Positions 7,911 through 16,488 of a stretch of 46,369 nucleotides of DNA are shown here, one piece after another. This DNA is from Cyclobacteriaceae bacterium (GTDB lineage: Bacteria; Bacteroidota; Bacteroidia; Cytophagales; Cyclobacteriaceae). The position numbers and the translations under genes are program-made. Location: assembly GCA_024644875.1 (NCBI GenBank), contig JAHEGY010000026.1:1-46369 (forward strand), read 5' to 3'. Positions within the stretch are counted from its first letter, which is position 1; the number at the start of each line of letters is the position of its first letter. The notes under the pieces are model-generated. The model did not search any database and was not told the origin of the DNA. It worked only from the letters and a program-made list of their open reading frames with translations.

Positions 7911-9260
7911 CAGCCAGAATAGTTTTATGTAAAAACCCGATGTACCATCACCCACATCGAATGCTCGTCCATAATCGGCTGAGACAACGAAATTCTCATT
8001 CAATCCTACTTTAATTCCTATCCCGGCAGTTGAATGAAAAGATTCAGATCCGGGATTGAAAAACTGATCGAAAGATTCGTCTTCCGGCCAGTCACTAAGA
8101 TCGCGCTCAATGGACTGAACTACCCTTCCCGTATCAAAGAACAGGTTAGTCCCCACATAAAGATTCTGCTTAAATACCACGGCTCTTAAAAAGATCCATC
8201 GGAATTCAAAGTTTCCCAGAACGAATCCATCACCTACGACCCTGTTCCTTAATACGCCCCTTAAGCTAAGTTTTCCACCCAATCCCTGTGAGGTAGCTGA
8301 TCTCATGTCAATGGGCACGATATGGGGTTGAATATGAAATGGAACCTCGCCAGCTAGCGTACCCTGATAGGCCAGACGGTAGGCAAAGACAAGATCCTTC
8401 TTATGTAATGAGAAATACTGACGATGTATAAATGTAAATTTCAGATAGCTAGACTCCCAGTCTCCCAGGAATTTCGGAGAATACGATAAAACGGCCTCAG
8501 TCCATATTCCTTTAGTAGGATAAGCATCAAAATCTCTTCCATCATACACTAATCCTCCTTTTAAATAGGTCAACTGGTTTCCATCAGCTTCCGAAGGCAA
8601 TAAAACATCATTTCTCTTATAAAGATCATATAATCCTGCTGTATCAGGTAACATTTCATCAGGATCTTTACCTTCATTTAAGCGGTCAATGTCAACCGAG
8701 CCAACCTTATTATTGAAATAAGTAAACCCAGCTATCCACTTTAATTTGTCATTGTTTTGAGTCAGGTTACCCTGGAATCCAGCCATTACCCTGAACATTT
8801 TTCTTTCGTGACGATAAAATACCCGTGAACGATACGCCGGATCATTTTCCTCTTCCCATTCAGGGTTATAGACAGCTTCATAACCATTGAATCCATAAAA
8901 GTTAAGCGCCTTTTCAGTAAGATAGCTGACGTCGGCAGTAAATCTGATATTCGGTATCAGGTATTCTGAATCATAATAAAACCGGGCAATCATACTTCCT
9001 TTTGTAGTATTTGACCATTCCAGGTAAAGAGAATGCCGATAGTCAGGATACATGGAACCATCTCCATAATCGAATAAATTAACCAGTGCACCATATTGTA
9101 GGCCAACATCCGTATCATATGCTACAACAGGCAGGGCGCCAAAGGTCCAGCCTTTCTTAATTTTGGTTTTCGTGGTATCTTTTTTCTGGGCGATAAGTGG
9201 GTGGATGCTTATCCAAAAAATGAATCCCAGCAATAAAATAACAAGGTTGACTCTTTTCAT
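7905..9260 (-). CDS. Omp85/BamA-like outer membrane beta-barrel protein (bacterial surface antigen D15 family)
   Basis: A 451-aa exported protein with a Sec signal peptide (residues 1-24, ending HPLIAQ) followed directly by beta-barrel sequence. There are no POTRA domains. Strands alternate aromatic and polar residues (YDTDVGLQYGALVNLF, GLVYDGRDFDAYPTKGIW). The barrel ends in an aromatic residue (FYIKLFWLF), the usual outer-membrane insertion signal, and GGKLSLRGV resembles the L6-loop VRGF/Y region of Omp85 proteins. POTRA-less members are common in Bacteroidota and their cargo is mostly unknown. Convergent with the hydroxylase; its stop lies inside the tandem repeat. Confidence 0.85.
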   Translation of the reverse strand: MKRVNLVILLLGFIFWISIHPLIAQKKDTTKTKIKKGWTFGALPVVAYDTDVGLQYGALVNLFDYGDGSMYPDYRHSLYLEWSNTTKGSMIARFYYDSEYLIPNIRFTADVSYLTEKALNFYGFNGYEAVYNPEWEEENDPAYRSRVFYRHERKMFRVMAGFQGNLTQNNDKLKWIAGFTYFNNKVGSVDIDRLNEGKDPDEMLPDTAGLYDLYKRNDVLLPSEADGNQLTYLKGGLVYDGRDFDAYPTKGIWTEAVLSYSPKFLGDWESSYLKFTFIHRQYFSLHKKDLVFAYRLAYQGTLAGEVPFHIQPHIVPIDMRSATSQGLGGKLSLRGVLRNRVVGDGFVLGNFEFRWIFLRAVVFKQNLYVGTNLFFDTGRVVQSIERDLSDWPEDESFDQFFNPGSESFHSTAGIGIKVGLNENFVVSADYGRAFDVGDGTSGFYIKLFWLF

Positions 9261-9391
9261 AAAATTAAAAATGCATCCTCAATATATAAACTTTCTGGAA
9301 ATATAAAAAAATATAGATTTCAGTAGGGGTAATATGAATCCTGGTTGTCATTTATTAAAACACAAATGATTTTAACTTAAATTTTAATACA

Positions 9392-9832
9392 ATGAAACAA
9401 CTATCTACTTTAAAATCTTATCTATATCTAGTATTGTTTGCTATCCTTGTATCATCCTGCGAATGTTACGAAGATCCCGGCATAGTAATAAACGAATCCA
9501 GGGAACTTGCTGAATTTGATATTTTTGCCCCCACTTTTATCCTGATTGAGCAAAATGATGTAGCTCAAATCATATGTAATGATGGCTTTACTGCCGGTGA
9601 ATTAAGTATCATCCAGAATGATGTTGGAGATATTCATTTATTTAACTTAAACGTTGAAGACTTGTTTATTGAATTAAATGATGTAGGTGATGTTGAATTA
9701 ACTGGCATGGCAAAAAATATTACTGCTTCATTAGATGGCGTAGGAGAACTTCATCTCTTTGATTTGATTTGCAAATCTGCAGAAGTGGATTTGAGAGGCA
9801 CAGGAGATATAGAAATCAGAATTGTAGTATGA
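9392..9832 (+). CDS. Head GIN domain (DUF2807-like) lipoprotein, short
   Basis: Lipoprotein signal ends in VSSC (Cys23). The rest is a stack of ~20-residue beta units sharing a Asp/Gly-Val/Thr-Gly-Asp/Glu turn: LIEQNDVAQI, IIQNDVGDIHLFNL, IELNDVGDVELTGM, SLDGVGELHLFDL and DLRGTGDIEIRI. This is the GIN-domain pattern, in which a right-handed beta-helix faces the cell surface or periplasm. Typical members are clearly longer than 146 aa, so this copy has few turns or has lost its C-terminus. No adhesion or enzyme function can be claimed. Convergent with the esterase, 29 bases apart. Confidence 0.75.
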   Translation: MKQLSTLKSYLYLVLFAILVSSCECYEDPGIVINESRELAEFDIFAPTFILIEQNDVAQIICNDGFTAGELSIIQNDVGDIHLFNLNVEDLFIELNDVGDVELTGMAKNITASLDGVGELHLFDLICKSAEVDLRGTGDIEIRIVV

Positions 9833-9861
9833 TTAGTAAAAAAAATAATCCGTATTAGGCT

Positions 9862-10950
9862 TTATTTGAAAAGATGTTTGGCGAGATCGTACAGATGTTT
9901 TCTCCATACCTGCCAGACATGTCCTCCTTCACACTCATACCAAATATGCTCAATACCTTCTTTTCTCAATTCATGATGAAAATCTAATCCTTTACTATAT
10001 CTTTTATCTTCTTTACCGTAACCTAGCCACAGCAATCCCAATTCCTCATTTAAATCATACGCTCGGTAAACAGATTGCACATCAAAGTTCCCGGGGTATG
10101 AGCTCAGGACACCGATAGATCCAAACAAATCCAGATTCGAAAATCCGATACGAATGGCTTGCGCTCCGCCCATCGATAGTCCTGCCAGGGCTCTGTATTC
10201 CCGGTCCCTGATTGTTCTGAAATTATGATCAATTACTGGAATTAAATCATTAAGCAATAAACCCTCAAAATCATTATCTTCCCGGGATGGTCTCTCCGGG
10301 TTTTCTGAACCTGGAATTGCGGCATATCCGTTATCCATTACAATAATCATTGGGATGGCCTGCCCGCTGCTGATAAGATTATCCATTATAAAGTTTGCCT
10401 TTCCCTGATATACCCAGGCCATTTCATTTTCACCAGCACCATGTTGCAGATATAAAACGGGGAATCTCAGATTTAGATCAACATGATAACCAGGAGGTGT
10501 ATAAATTAATGCTTTTCTTATTGTGTTGGTCGTTTTTGAGTGGTACCACTTTGCGCTAACATCACCATGGGGTGTTCTATGTGGCAGATAAAATTCTAGA
10601 TTATCGTCCGGAATTTCCAATCCCGAAGTTTCCTTTCCCCATCCAAAATATGTTGGTTGACCTGGAAAATTAACAGCTACACTGTCAATAACCAGCTGAT
10701 AATAATGAAATCCAGGTTCGATGGGCGGAGTGGTGACCTCCCAGATTCCATCCCGTGACAAATTCATAAAGTGCTTACCCCCAAGAGCATTCCCAAGTCC
10801 TTCAATATATAGGGAATTGGCATACAGCCCCAAGACCTTAAAGGTTACACATCTGTCATGATGCACCGTTACAGATGCCTGTCCAAAAAGATCCGTTGCT
10901 ATAGCCTGAATAATTAAAAAAACAAACAGTATGTGTTGCATATTTTTCAT
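9862..10950 (-). CDS. Secreted esterase, enterochelin-esterase / CE1-like with N-terminal E-set domain
   Basis: Serine alpha/beta-hydrolase of the esterase D group, found as feruloyl or acetyl xylan esterases (CE1) and as Fes-like enzymes. A signal peptide covers residues 1-24. Residues ~25-115 form an immunoglobulin-like E-set/CBM48-type module (FKVLGLYANSLYIEG, GIWEVTTPPIEPGFHYYQL). The hydrolase follows with the nucleophile elbow GLSMGG (Ser259); Asp315 and His344 (EGGHVW) are good triad partners. Length 362 aa is normal for the two-domain form. The substrate is most likely an acyl-decorated plant or algal polysaccharide (inference). Same strand as the polysaccharide deacetylase, 66 bases downstream of it. 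Confidence 0.88.
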   Translation of the reverse strand: MKNMQHILFVFLIIQAIATDLFGQASVTVHHDRCVTFKVLGLYANSLYIEGLGNALGGKHFMNLSRDGIWEVTTPPIEPGFHYYQLVIDSVAVNFPGQPTYFGWGKETSGLEIPDDNLEFYLPHRTPHGDVSAKWYHSKTTNTIRKALIYTPPGYHVDLNLRFPVLYLQHGAGENEMAWVYQGKANFIMDNLISSGQAIPMIIVMDNGYAAIPGSENPERPSREDNDFEGLLLNDLIPVIDHNFRTIRDREYRALAGLSMGGAQAIRIGFSNLDLFGSIGVLSSYPGNFDVQSVYRAYDLNEELGLLWLGYGKEDKRYSKGLDFHHELRKEGIEHIWYECEGGHVWQVWRKHLYDLAKHLFK

Positions 10951-11016
10951 AATACTACTATTATGAATTTATTATTATGGTGATTGTTTGTAATCATTTG
11001 CATAAGGATTTATAAT

Positions 11017-11796
11017 CTATAATGATAAAAGAGCCTTGCCAACAGGCATTATACCTACATGATCCATTCCTTGTAATCTGTCCAGGAGCTCATCCAGGTA
11101 GCCTGAACTCATCGGCCCCCAACCCTCGCCATCAAGTCCATGCGCATTGAAGATAAACCATCCTTTCGGTTCCGACAGAAATTTCTGAAGCTGTTCCTCA
11201 AAATACAGATCTATATTATCCGGACCAGCACTTATGCAAGTAAGCTTTTTCTGTCTTTTGTGTGGAAGTTTATTAACAGCACTACCAGCGGTGCGAAATG
11301 CCAATACTTTATCTTTGAGCCAATCTTCTAGTTCTTCTGAAGAAGAATTAAAAGGGAAATTAAATATTGCCTGAAGCGGTTCAAAGTTTATCAGTTTATC
11401 AGAAAAGACATCAAGAGATTTTATAATGAGCTCTTGAGCATCTGATAGTTCTATCCTGGCCAGGTTTTCATGTATGTATCCATGTGGCATAATTTCATGG
11501 CCTCTTCTTTTTAATTCATTCCACAAATCAAAATTGCCGATTATCAATGGTTGAATGTAACCATCCGGGGGTTTGAAATCATTTTCATGTCCTGAAGCTA
11601 TTACATTAAAACAGGCATTCAATTCATATTTTTCATAGATCTCAGCAGTTTTCAGAAAAGATTTTTCAAATCCATCATCGAAGCTGATAGAAACAAGATG
11701 AGTTATTGATCTGTTAAAACTACTGCAACAAGACAGATAAGGTAATGTAACAACTCCAATTCCGGCTTTGATTAAAAATGATCTTCTATTCTCCAT
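11017..11796 (-). CDS. Polysaccharide deacetylase-like (NodB fold) protein with Tat/lipoprotein signal
   Basis: The N-terminus NRRSFLIKAG matches a Tat motif and the hydrophobic stretch ends at LSCC (Cys23/24), so it may be a Tat-exported lipoprotein. The NodB-type motif 1 is FDDGF (residues 39-43), and the zinc pair is HGYIH (105-109) in motif 2. A late H-G (NAHGLDGEGWG) can supply the catalytic His of motif 5. Such enzymes (CE4 family) remove N- or O-acetyl groups from amino-sugar polymers or xylan. With the esterase just downstream it suggests deacylation of an extracellular glycan. Substrate not determined. Confidence 0.82.
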   Translation of the reverse strand: MENRRSFLIKAGIGVVTLPYLSCCSSFNRSITHLVSISFDDGFEKSFLKTAEIYEKYELNACFNVIASGHENDFKPPDGYIQPLIIGNFDLWNELKRRGHEIMPHGYIHENLARIELSDAQELIIKSLDVFSDKLINFEPLQAIFNFPFNSSSEELEDWLKDKVLAFRTAGSAVNKLPHKRQKKLTCISAGPDNIDLYFEEQLQKFLSEPKGWFIFNAHGLDGEGWGPMSSGYLDELLDRLQGMDHVGIMPVGKALLSL

Positions 11797-12075
11797 GGTC
11801 CTAATTTTAAAAATCTATCAAATAGAATTGGGATATGGTAAATATTTAAAAAACATAAACTAAGTAAAACACCCGTATCACTAGAAATTTACAAAAATTA
11901 ATTTTGATTCCATAATCTTCAATGGATTGATCAAGCCAAATCATAGATAAACAATTAAATAATTACCCCATATATAATTTACTATATATCAGAGATTTAT
12001 ATTGCCTTATTGAAAGTTATTAATAAAATATATGCAGGTAAAGCTGATATTCGAAAAGGAAACTTCGAACAACAC

Positions 12076-13071
12076 TTAAAGATTTTTGATGATTTCCCAG
12101 ATTTCAGGATTCACGGGAATTCCGAATTTTTGATTTTCAATTCTTGTTAAAAGTGTTTTTTCACCCGGATAATATGTTTTCTCACCATTACCCTTTGGTG
12201 CAGAGTTATGCAGATTCTGTACTACTTCCTGAATAATACCTGAAGAATATTTATTATCCAGCCATTTCATATTAATCGCAATAAAGACTTGTGAAAGACC
12301 GTATTCCTCACTTCTTGATCCAACCCGAACCGTAGGATCGCCTTTAGCCAGAATGGCTGCCAATATATCCAGGATAAAAGAAAGTCCTGATCCTTTCCAG
12401 AATCCTATTGGTAATGCACTTTCATTACTTATGATTTCCTGTGGATCCTTAGTCAGGGATCCAATACCATCCAGGCCACCAACAAATTCCAACTCTTTCC
12501 CTTCATGAGCATAGGCCTGCATCTTTCCGTAAGAATATTGAGACATAGCCATATCGAGGACAATATTTCCCTCTTTTCTTGGTATTGCTAAAATAAGTGG
12601 ATTATTACCCAATACGGGATCCTTCCCACCCCAGGCCACCATATTGGGCTGAGTATTGGTCCAACATATGCCAATATATCCATTATCCGCAGCCTGCCAT
12701 CCATAAGTGCCTCCCCTCATCCAATGGTTCGTATTTGAAAGAGCAACACAGCCGATTCCAGAAGATCCAGCTATCTTCATGGCTTTCGACATACAAGAAA
12801 GTGCATTTAATATACCTGGTCCGAGGTTGCCATTCCATTGTTCTATATTTCCATAGTTATTAATCTTTTCAGGTTCCTCCTTAACTTTCACTATTCCTTT
12901 TTTAATATCATTAATGAACCTGGGAAACCTGTTCAATCCATGAGAATAAACGCCATCCAGGGAAGACTCTGTAAATACTTTGGACAGGATTCCGGCCTTT
13001 TCCGGCGTAAATCCATGATCAAGTAATATATGATTCAGGGTTCCCTGAATTTCCTTAAATGAGATTCTCAT
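12076..13071 (-). CDS. Malate/L-lactate dehydrogenase family (Ldh2/YiaK-type) oxidoreductase
   Basis: NAD(P)-dependent 2-hydroxyacid/2-keto acid oxidoreductase of the Ldh2 family, which includes 2,3-diketo-L-gulonate reductase (YiaK) and ureidoglycolate dehydrogenase. Family blocks are visible: DGVYSHGLNRFPRF near the N-terminus with the catalytic His, SNTNHWMRGGTYGWQA, GICWTNTQPNMVAWGGK, NNPLILAIP, and GFWKGSGLSFILDILAAIL near the C-terminus. The ATG at 13071 is preferred to an upstream TTG at 13089 that would overlap the creatininase stop. The gap to that gene is 14 bases, so the two are co-transcribed. A keto-gluconate or keto-gulonate substrate would fit the sugar-rich surroundings (inference). 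Confidence 0.88.
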   Translation of the reverse strand: MRISFKEIQGTLNHILLDHGFTPEKAGILSKVFTESSLDGVYSHGLNRFPRFINDIKKGIVKVKEEPEKINNYGNIEQWNGNLGPGILNALSCMSKAMKIAGSSGIGCVALSNTNHWMRGGTYGWQAADNGYIGICWTNTQPNMVAWGGKDPVLGNNPLILAIPRKEGNIVLDMAMSQYSYGKMQAYAHEGKELEFVGGLDGIGSLTKDPQEIISNESALPIGFWKGSGLSFILDILAAILAKGDPTVRVGSRSEEYGLSQVFIAINMKWLDNKYSSGIIQEVVQNLHNSAPKGNGEKTYYPGEKTLLTRIENQKFGIPVNPEIWEIIKNL

Positions 13072-13085
13072 TATTATGTGCAAAT

Positions 13086-13880
13086 TCAATCTATGTATAG
13101 ATCTTCCGGATCAGTCTTGTCCAGTTCAATCAGGAATTCAGTAATTTTCGGAATGATCTTCCCAAGATAATTCTTTCCTTTTTCTTCAGAAGACTTTGAT
13201 GGATTACCGATTCCAGTATCCCTGGATACTTTCGTCCACTCCCTCGGAGCCCACAACCATCCTTCATGCCGTCCATGAAATTTGAGTTTTTTACTGGCTC
13301 CATCACCGGCTTCTTTCAATGGCAATACCCAGTCTGGCGCGATATGCATCATTATACTCGTTTCCATTTCTCCGGCATGATCGCCTGTATCTTCAAAATA
13401 CTTCTTCCAATCACCTTCAACCAGGTACCAGTTGATAGTGCCTATGAAGAATCCCGGATAATCAGCTTTTATCTCCCGGATCATTTGCCTGAAATCATTT
13501 CCGCCATGCCCATTTAATACAATTAATTTCTTAATCCCCTGTCCATTGAGAGAGTCCACAATATCCCTCAATACAAATGCCTGAGTCGAAGGGTTCATAT
13601 TAATGGTTAATTTGATATCCAGCTGCTGTGTATTCACGCCATAGGGCACAGTTGGCAAAACTGCTACCTTCACATTTTCCTCCCAAGCTTTTTTAGCGGC
13701 TTCTGCAGCAATATAATCACATTGAATATTATCGGTACCATAAGGTAAATGATAGTTATGGGCTTCTGTTGCCCCCCAAGGAAGCATTGCTATAGAATAG
13801 TTGGTTTCTTTTACCGATTTCCAATTATTTTCATTGAGAATGTAAGGTCTGGGTGGGTTCTTATCTGATCTTTCTGTCAT
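13086..13880 (-). CDS. Creatininase family hydrolase
   Basis: Metal-dependent amidohydrolase-like enzyme of the creatininase family. All metal motifs are intact: GATEAHNYHLPYGTD (residues 36-50), NGHGGND (123-129) and DHAGEMETS (167-175). The family is broader than its name and includes creatininase, formylpyrimidine deformylases, MftE and, as I recall, the inosose ring-opening hydrolase IolN of Thermotoga. First gene of a two-gene operon with the Ldh2-family dehydrogenase. Divergent from an NCS2 purine permease, so a purine-breakdown role is an alternative to keto-sugar hydrolysis. Length 264 aa is normal. Confidence 0.9.
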   Translation of the reverse strand: MTERSDKNPPRPYILNENNWKSVKETNYSIAMLPWGATEAHNYHLPYGTDNIQCDYIAAEAAKKAWEENVKVAVLPTVPYGVNTQQLDIKLTINMNPSTQAFVLRDIVDSLNGQGIKKLIVLNGHGGNDFRQMIREIKADYPGFFIGTINWYLVEGDWKKYFEDTGDHAGEMETSIMMHIAPDWVLPLKEAGDGASKKLKFHGRHEGWLWAPREWTKVSRDTGIGNPSKSSEEKGKNYLGKIIPKITEFLIELDKTDPEDLYID

Positions 13881-13998
13881 TGTTCTTTTTTATTTTTATT
13901 CATTCGAAATTTCAATATGGTGCATATAATGAATGTTATTTATAATCCTGATTTTTTATATCTCTTGTTATATAGGTTAATAATAATCTTTGATTCGC

Positions 13999-14010
13999 TA
14001 CAAATTTGTA
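13999..14010. promoter_or_regulatory. Palindrome in the creatininase/permease divergent region
   Basis: Perfect 12-bp palindrome TACAAATTTGTA, about 120 bases from each start codon. It could be an operator or an AT-rich coincidence. Confidence 0.3.
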
Positions 14011-14131
14011 TTTTTTTACCCAATCATTATAAACAGTAGCCTGTTTTATTTGATCTGATCACATTTTTTATAATATAGTAAAATTAAATTATCTGCATAT
14101 TTTTGTTTTATTAAAATCCTCATTTTTATCG

Positions 14132-15424
14132 ATGATCGATCGATTTTTCCGGATTAAAGAAAGGAATACCAGCCTGAGGCAGGAATTAATCGGAGGGCTA
14201 ACTACTTTCCTTACGATGTCCTACATCATATTCCTACACCCGAATATGCTTGCTGAAACGGGTATGGACAAAGGTGCATTAATTACGATAACATGCATCG
14301 CTTCATTTATCGGGACACTAATTGTTGGAATATGGGCGAATGTACCTTTTGCACTTGCCCCGGGCCTGGGATTAAATAGCTTCTTCACATATTCTGTCGT
14401 AATTGGACTGGGCGTAGACTGGCAGACTGCCCTGGGGGCTGTATTTATTTCCGGAATATTATTTCTTATCCTGACTTTCTCCGGGTTCCGGGAAAGAATA
14501 GTGCATGCTATACCATTATCTTTACGATTGGCCGTACCGGCAGGCATAGGCTTGCTGATCACCTTTGTGGGACTTAAAAATATGGGATTGATAGTAAGCA
14601 ATTCCTCTACCCTCGTGCAAATGGGAGAGATGTCAAGCACACTAATAATCAGTCTTCTTGGCTTGTTAATAATCATTATTCTTGAAATAAAAAAAATAAA
14701 GGGAAGTATTCTTCTGGGTATAATATTCATAGTGATTGCAGGGATGATATTAGGGCATATTCATGTTCCTGAGGTTTTTATTTCTTCCCCCCCATCGATA
14801 GAGCCTGTCGTTTTTAAGTTAAATATTCTTAAGGCCCTGAAGATCGGTTTTATAGGTGTGATTTTTTCCTTTCTTTTCGTAGATCTGTTTGATTCCGTGG
14901 GTACAATTATAGCCTGCGCTTATGAGGCAAAGCTTGTAAAAAAAGACGGAAACATCTCCGGTATTGAGAAGATCCTTGGTTCTGATGCAGTATCAACTGT
15001 AATTGGTTCCCTACTGGGAACTAGTACAATAACTACCTATATCGAATCAGCCTCAGGGATTTCTGCAGGGGCAAGAACAGGCCTTTCATCAATAATCGTT
15101 GGCCTTCTCTTCTTAATCGCCCCTTTTTTTGCACCCCTGATTCAAACCGTTCCCGGATACGCAACAGCGCCTGCTCTTATCATTGTCGGCGTATACATGT
15201 TCAGGAACATTCAAAAAATCAATTTTACAGATCTGGATGATGGTATTCCGGCATTTTTCACCGTTATAATTATGCCTTTTACAAGCAGTATAAGCATGGG
15301 GCTTTCCTATGGCTTTCTTTCTTATATTTTTCTAAAAATTATCAGCGGTAAATTCAAGCAACTATCCACAATTTTATGGATAATAGGCATTTTGTGCCTG
15401 ATTAACCTGATAATTACTTCCTGA
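14132..15424 (+). CDS. NCS2 family purine permease (AzgA-type adenine/hypoxanthine transporter)
   Basis: Inner-membrane nucleobase transporter of 430 aa with about 12-14 helices. The start RFFRIKERNTSLRQELIGGLTTF-type segment, TMSYIIFLHPNMLAETGMD, the FALAPGLGLNSFFTY block and the late DLFDSVGTIIACAYEA and GTSTITTYIESASGI blocks are characteristic of AzgA/PbuG permeases for adenine, guanine and hypoxanthine. The ATG at 14132 follows an ATCGATGATCGATCGAT-like run and gives the normal N-terminus. Purine uptake would link with the creatininase-family gene across the divergent region or with the nucleoside hydrolase at the far end of the window (inference). Confidence 0.92.
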   Translation: MIDRFFRIKERNTSLRQELIGGLTTFLTMSYIIFLHPNMLAETGMDKGALITITCIASFIGTLIVGIWANVPFALAPGLGLNSFFTYSVVIGLGVDWQTALGAVFISGILFLILTFSGFRERIVHAIPLSLRLAVPAGIGLLITFVGLKNMGLIVSNSSTLVQMGEMSSTLIISLLGLLIIIILEIKKIKGSILLGIIFIVIAGMILGHIHVPEVFISSPPSIEPVVFKLNILKALKIGFIGVIFSFLFVDLFDSVGTIIACAYEAKLVKKDGNISGIEKILGSDAVSTVIGSLLGTSTITTYIESASGISAGARTGLSSIIVGLLFLIAPFFAPLIQTVPGYATAPALIIVGVYMFRNIQKINFTDLDDGIPAFFTVIIMPFTSSISMGLSYGFLSYIFLKIISGKFKQLSTILWIIGILCLINLIITS

Positions 15425-15641
15425 ATTCCACCAAAGACATTAAACACCAATGGATCCTCACAAAACGCTGAGCATCATCTATCCAATTAATGTTTGTAAA
15501 ATCTCTGATGGGTTTTAATCCGGATATTCTTAAAAAGGAAATCGTCTTTAACAATCCTTAGATGGGATATGCTACCATAAATGTTGGTTATATATATTCC
15601 TGGAAAAGTATCCCCGGAATGATTTTAAATGTGGATAAGTG

Positions 15642-15672
15642 AAAAAAACGAGGCTGTAATAAAACAGCCTCG
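15642..15672 (-). terminator. Rho-independent terminator of the YbaK-like gene
   Basis: On the minus strand CGAGGCTGT, a 6-nt loop and ACAGCCTCG are followed by seven T. Arms are at 15664-15672 and 15649-15657. It begins 13 bases after the stop codon at 15686. Confidence 0.85.
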
Positions 15673-15685
15673 TGTAAGTTAATGA

Positions 15686-16150
15686 TTATAAAACTGAGAA
15701 TTTAAGAATTTTTGGCTGCACAAGCCTTTCAAAATCCGAATAGTTCATTCGGATCAACTCAGAATGCGTACCAGCATTAAATGCTATTTCAACATCCTCG
15801 GTTAAGCTCTGGGCAACATATACCTCCATATTGTATAAATTCCCAAATGGTGGCATAGCACCCAGCTCACAATCCTCAAATATTTCTTTGAATTCTGATT
15901 CATGTGCCAAGACCACATCTTCATTGCCTGTTACTTCTTTTAATAAATGGAAATCGACATGAAAAGTCGCCGGCAAAACAGCCATTGTGAGTTTATCGTT
16001 GATTTTAATAATAACCGTTTTTGCCATCTCTTTACCTTTTATATGTGCAGATGCCGCTACCTGTTGCGCAGTAAATGCTTGAGAATGAGTTATTGTAACA
16101 TATGGCACATTATTATCGTCAAGATATTTCTTAAGTTTTCCACAAGCCAT
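15686..16150 (-). CDS. YbaK/prolyl-tRNA deacylase-like aminoacyl-tRNA editing protein
   Basis: The ATG at 16150 (MACGKLKKYL) is preferred over an upstream in-frame ATG, giving 154 aa. The YbaK fold is recognised by HSQAFTAQQVAASAHIKGKEMAKTVIIK, split here into the FTAQQVAA and GKEMAKTVI parts, the latter carrying the conserved Lys used to position the substrate. GAMPPFG and the final NAGTHSELIRM block also match. Members hydrolyse mischarged tRNA such as Cys- or Ala-tRNA(Pro). A single-gene unit with its own terminator. Confidence 0.88.
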   Translation of the reverse strand: MACGKLKKYLDDNNVPYVTITHSQAFTAQQVAASAHIKGKEMAKTVIIKINDKLTMAVLPATFHVDFHLLKEVTGNEDVVLAHESEFKEIFEDCELGAMPPFGNLYNMEVYVAQSLTEDVEIAFNAGTHSELIRMNYSDFERLVQPKILKFSVL

Positions 16151-16488
16151 TATTATCTTATTTATTTTCCTGAATTGAATATGGAATAACATTTCCTTTC
16201 AGAAATGCAGTAAACCTAATTTTTTAGATTATCGAAAAGCAAACTGGTCTTTTGCTCATAGACCAAATATTATTGCAAAACATTTACTGGAACTTTCTCC
16301 AAAAATTCCAGTTCCAGGTATTTATAAGTATAAGATAAAAAAAAGTTTATCATCCTTCAAGTTAAACCGCCATTTTTTGGCATTGAAAGATGACAAACTT
16401 ATTGTAGCTCTTCTATCCTGCTGGGTAAAGTTCTATGCTTCGTAGAATTTTATGAAATTCCGAAAAAAAATTCACATTCTTTGATAAA
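16151..16488. other. Non-coding gap with several small inverted repeats
   Basis: No convincing reading frame. Four short inverted repeats: TGGTCT/AGACCA (16245-16265), ACTGGAA/TTCCAGT (16286-16312), GATAAA/TTTATC near 16340, and an 11-bp stem with a 3-nt loop, AAAGTTCTATG/CGTAGAATTTT (16427-16451, one G-T pair). The last lies 38 bases after the PIG-L stop at 16489 and may end that transcript. Confidence 0.5.
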
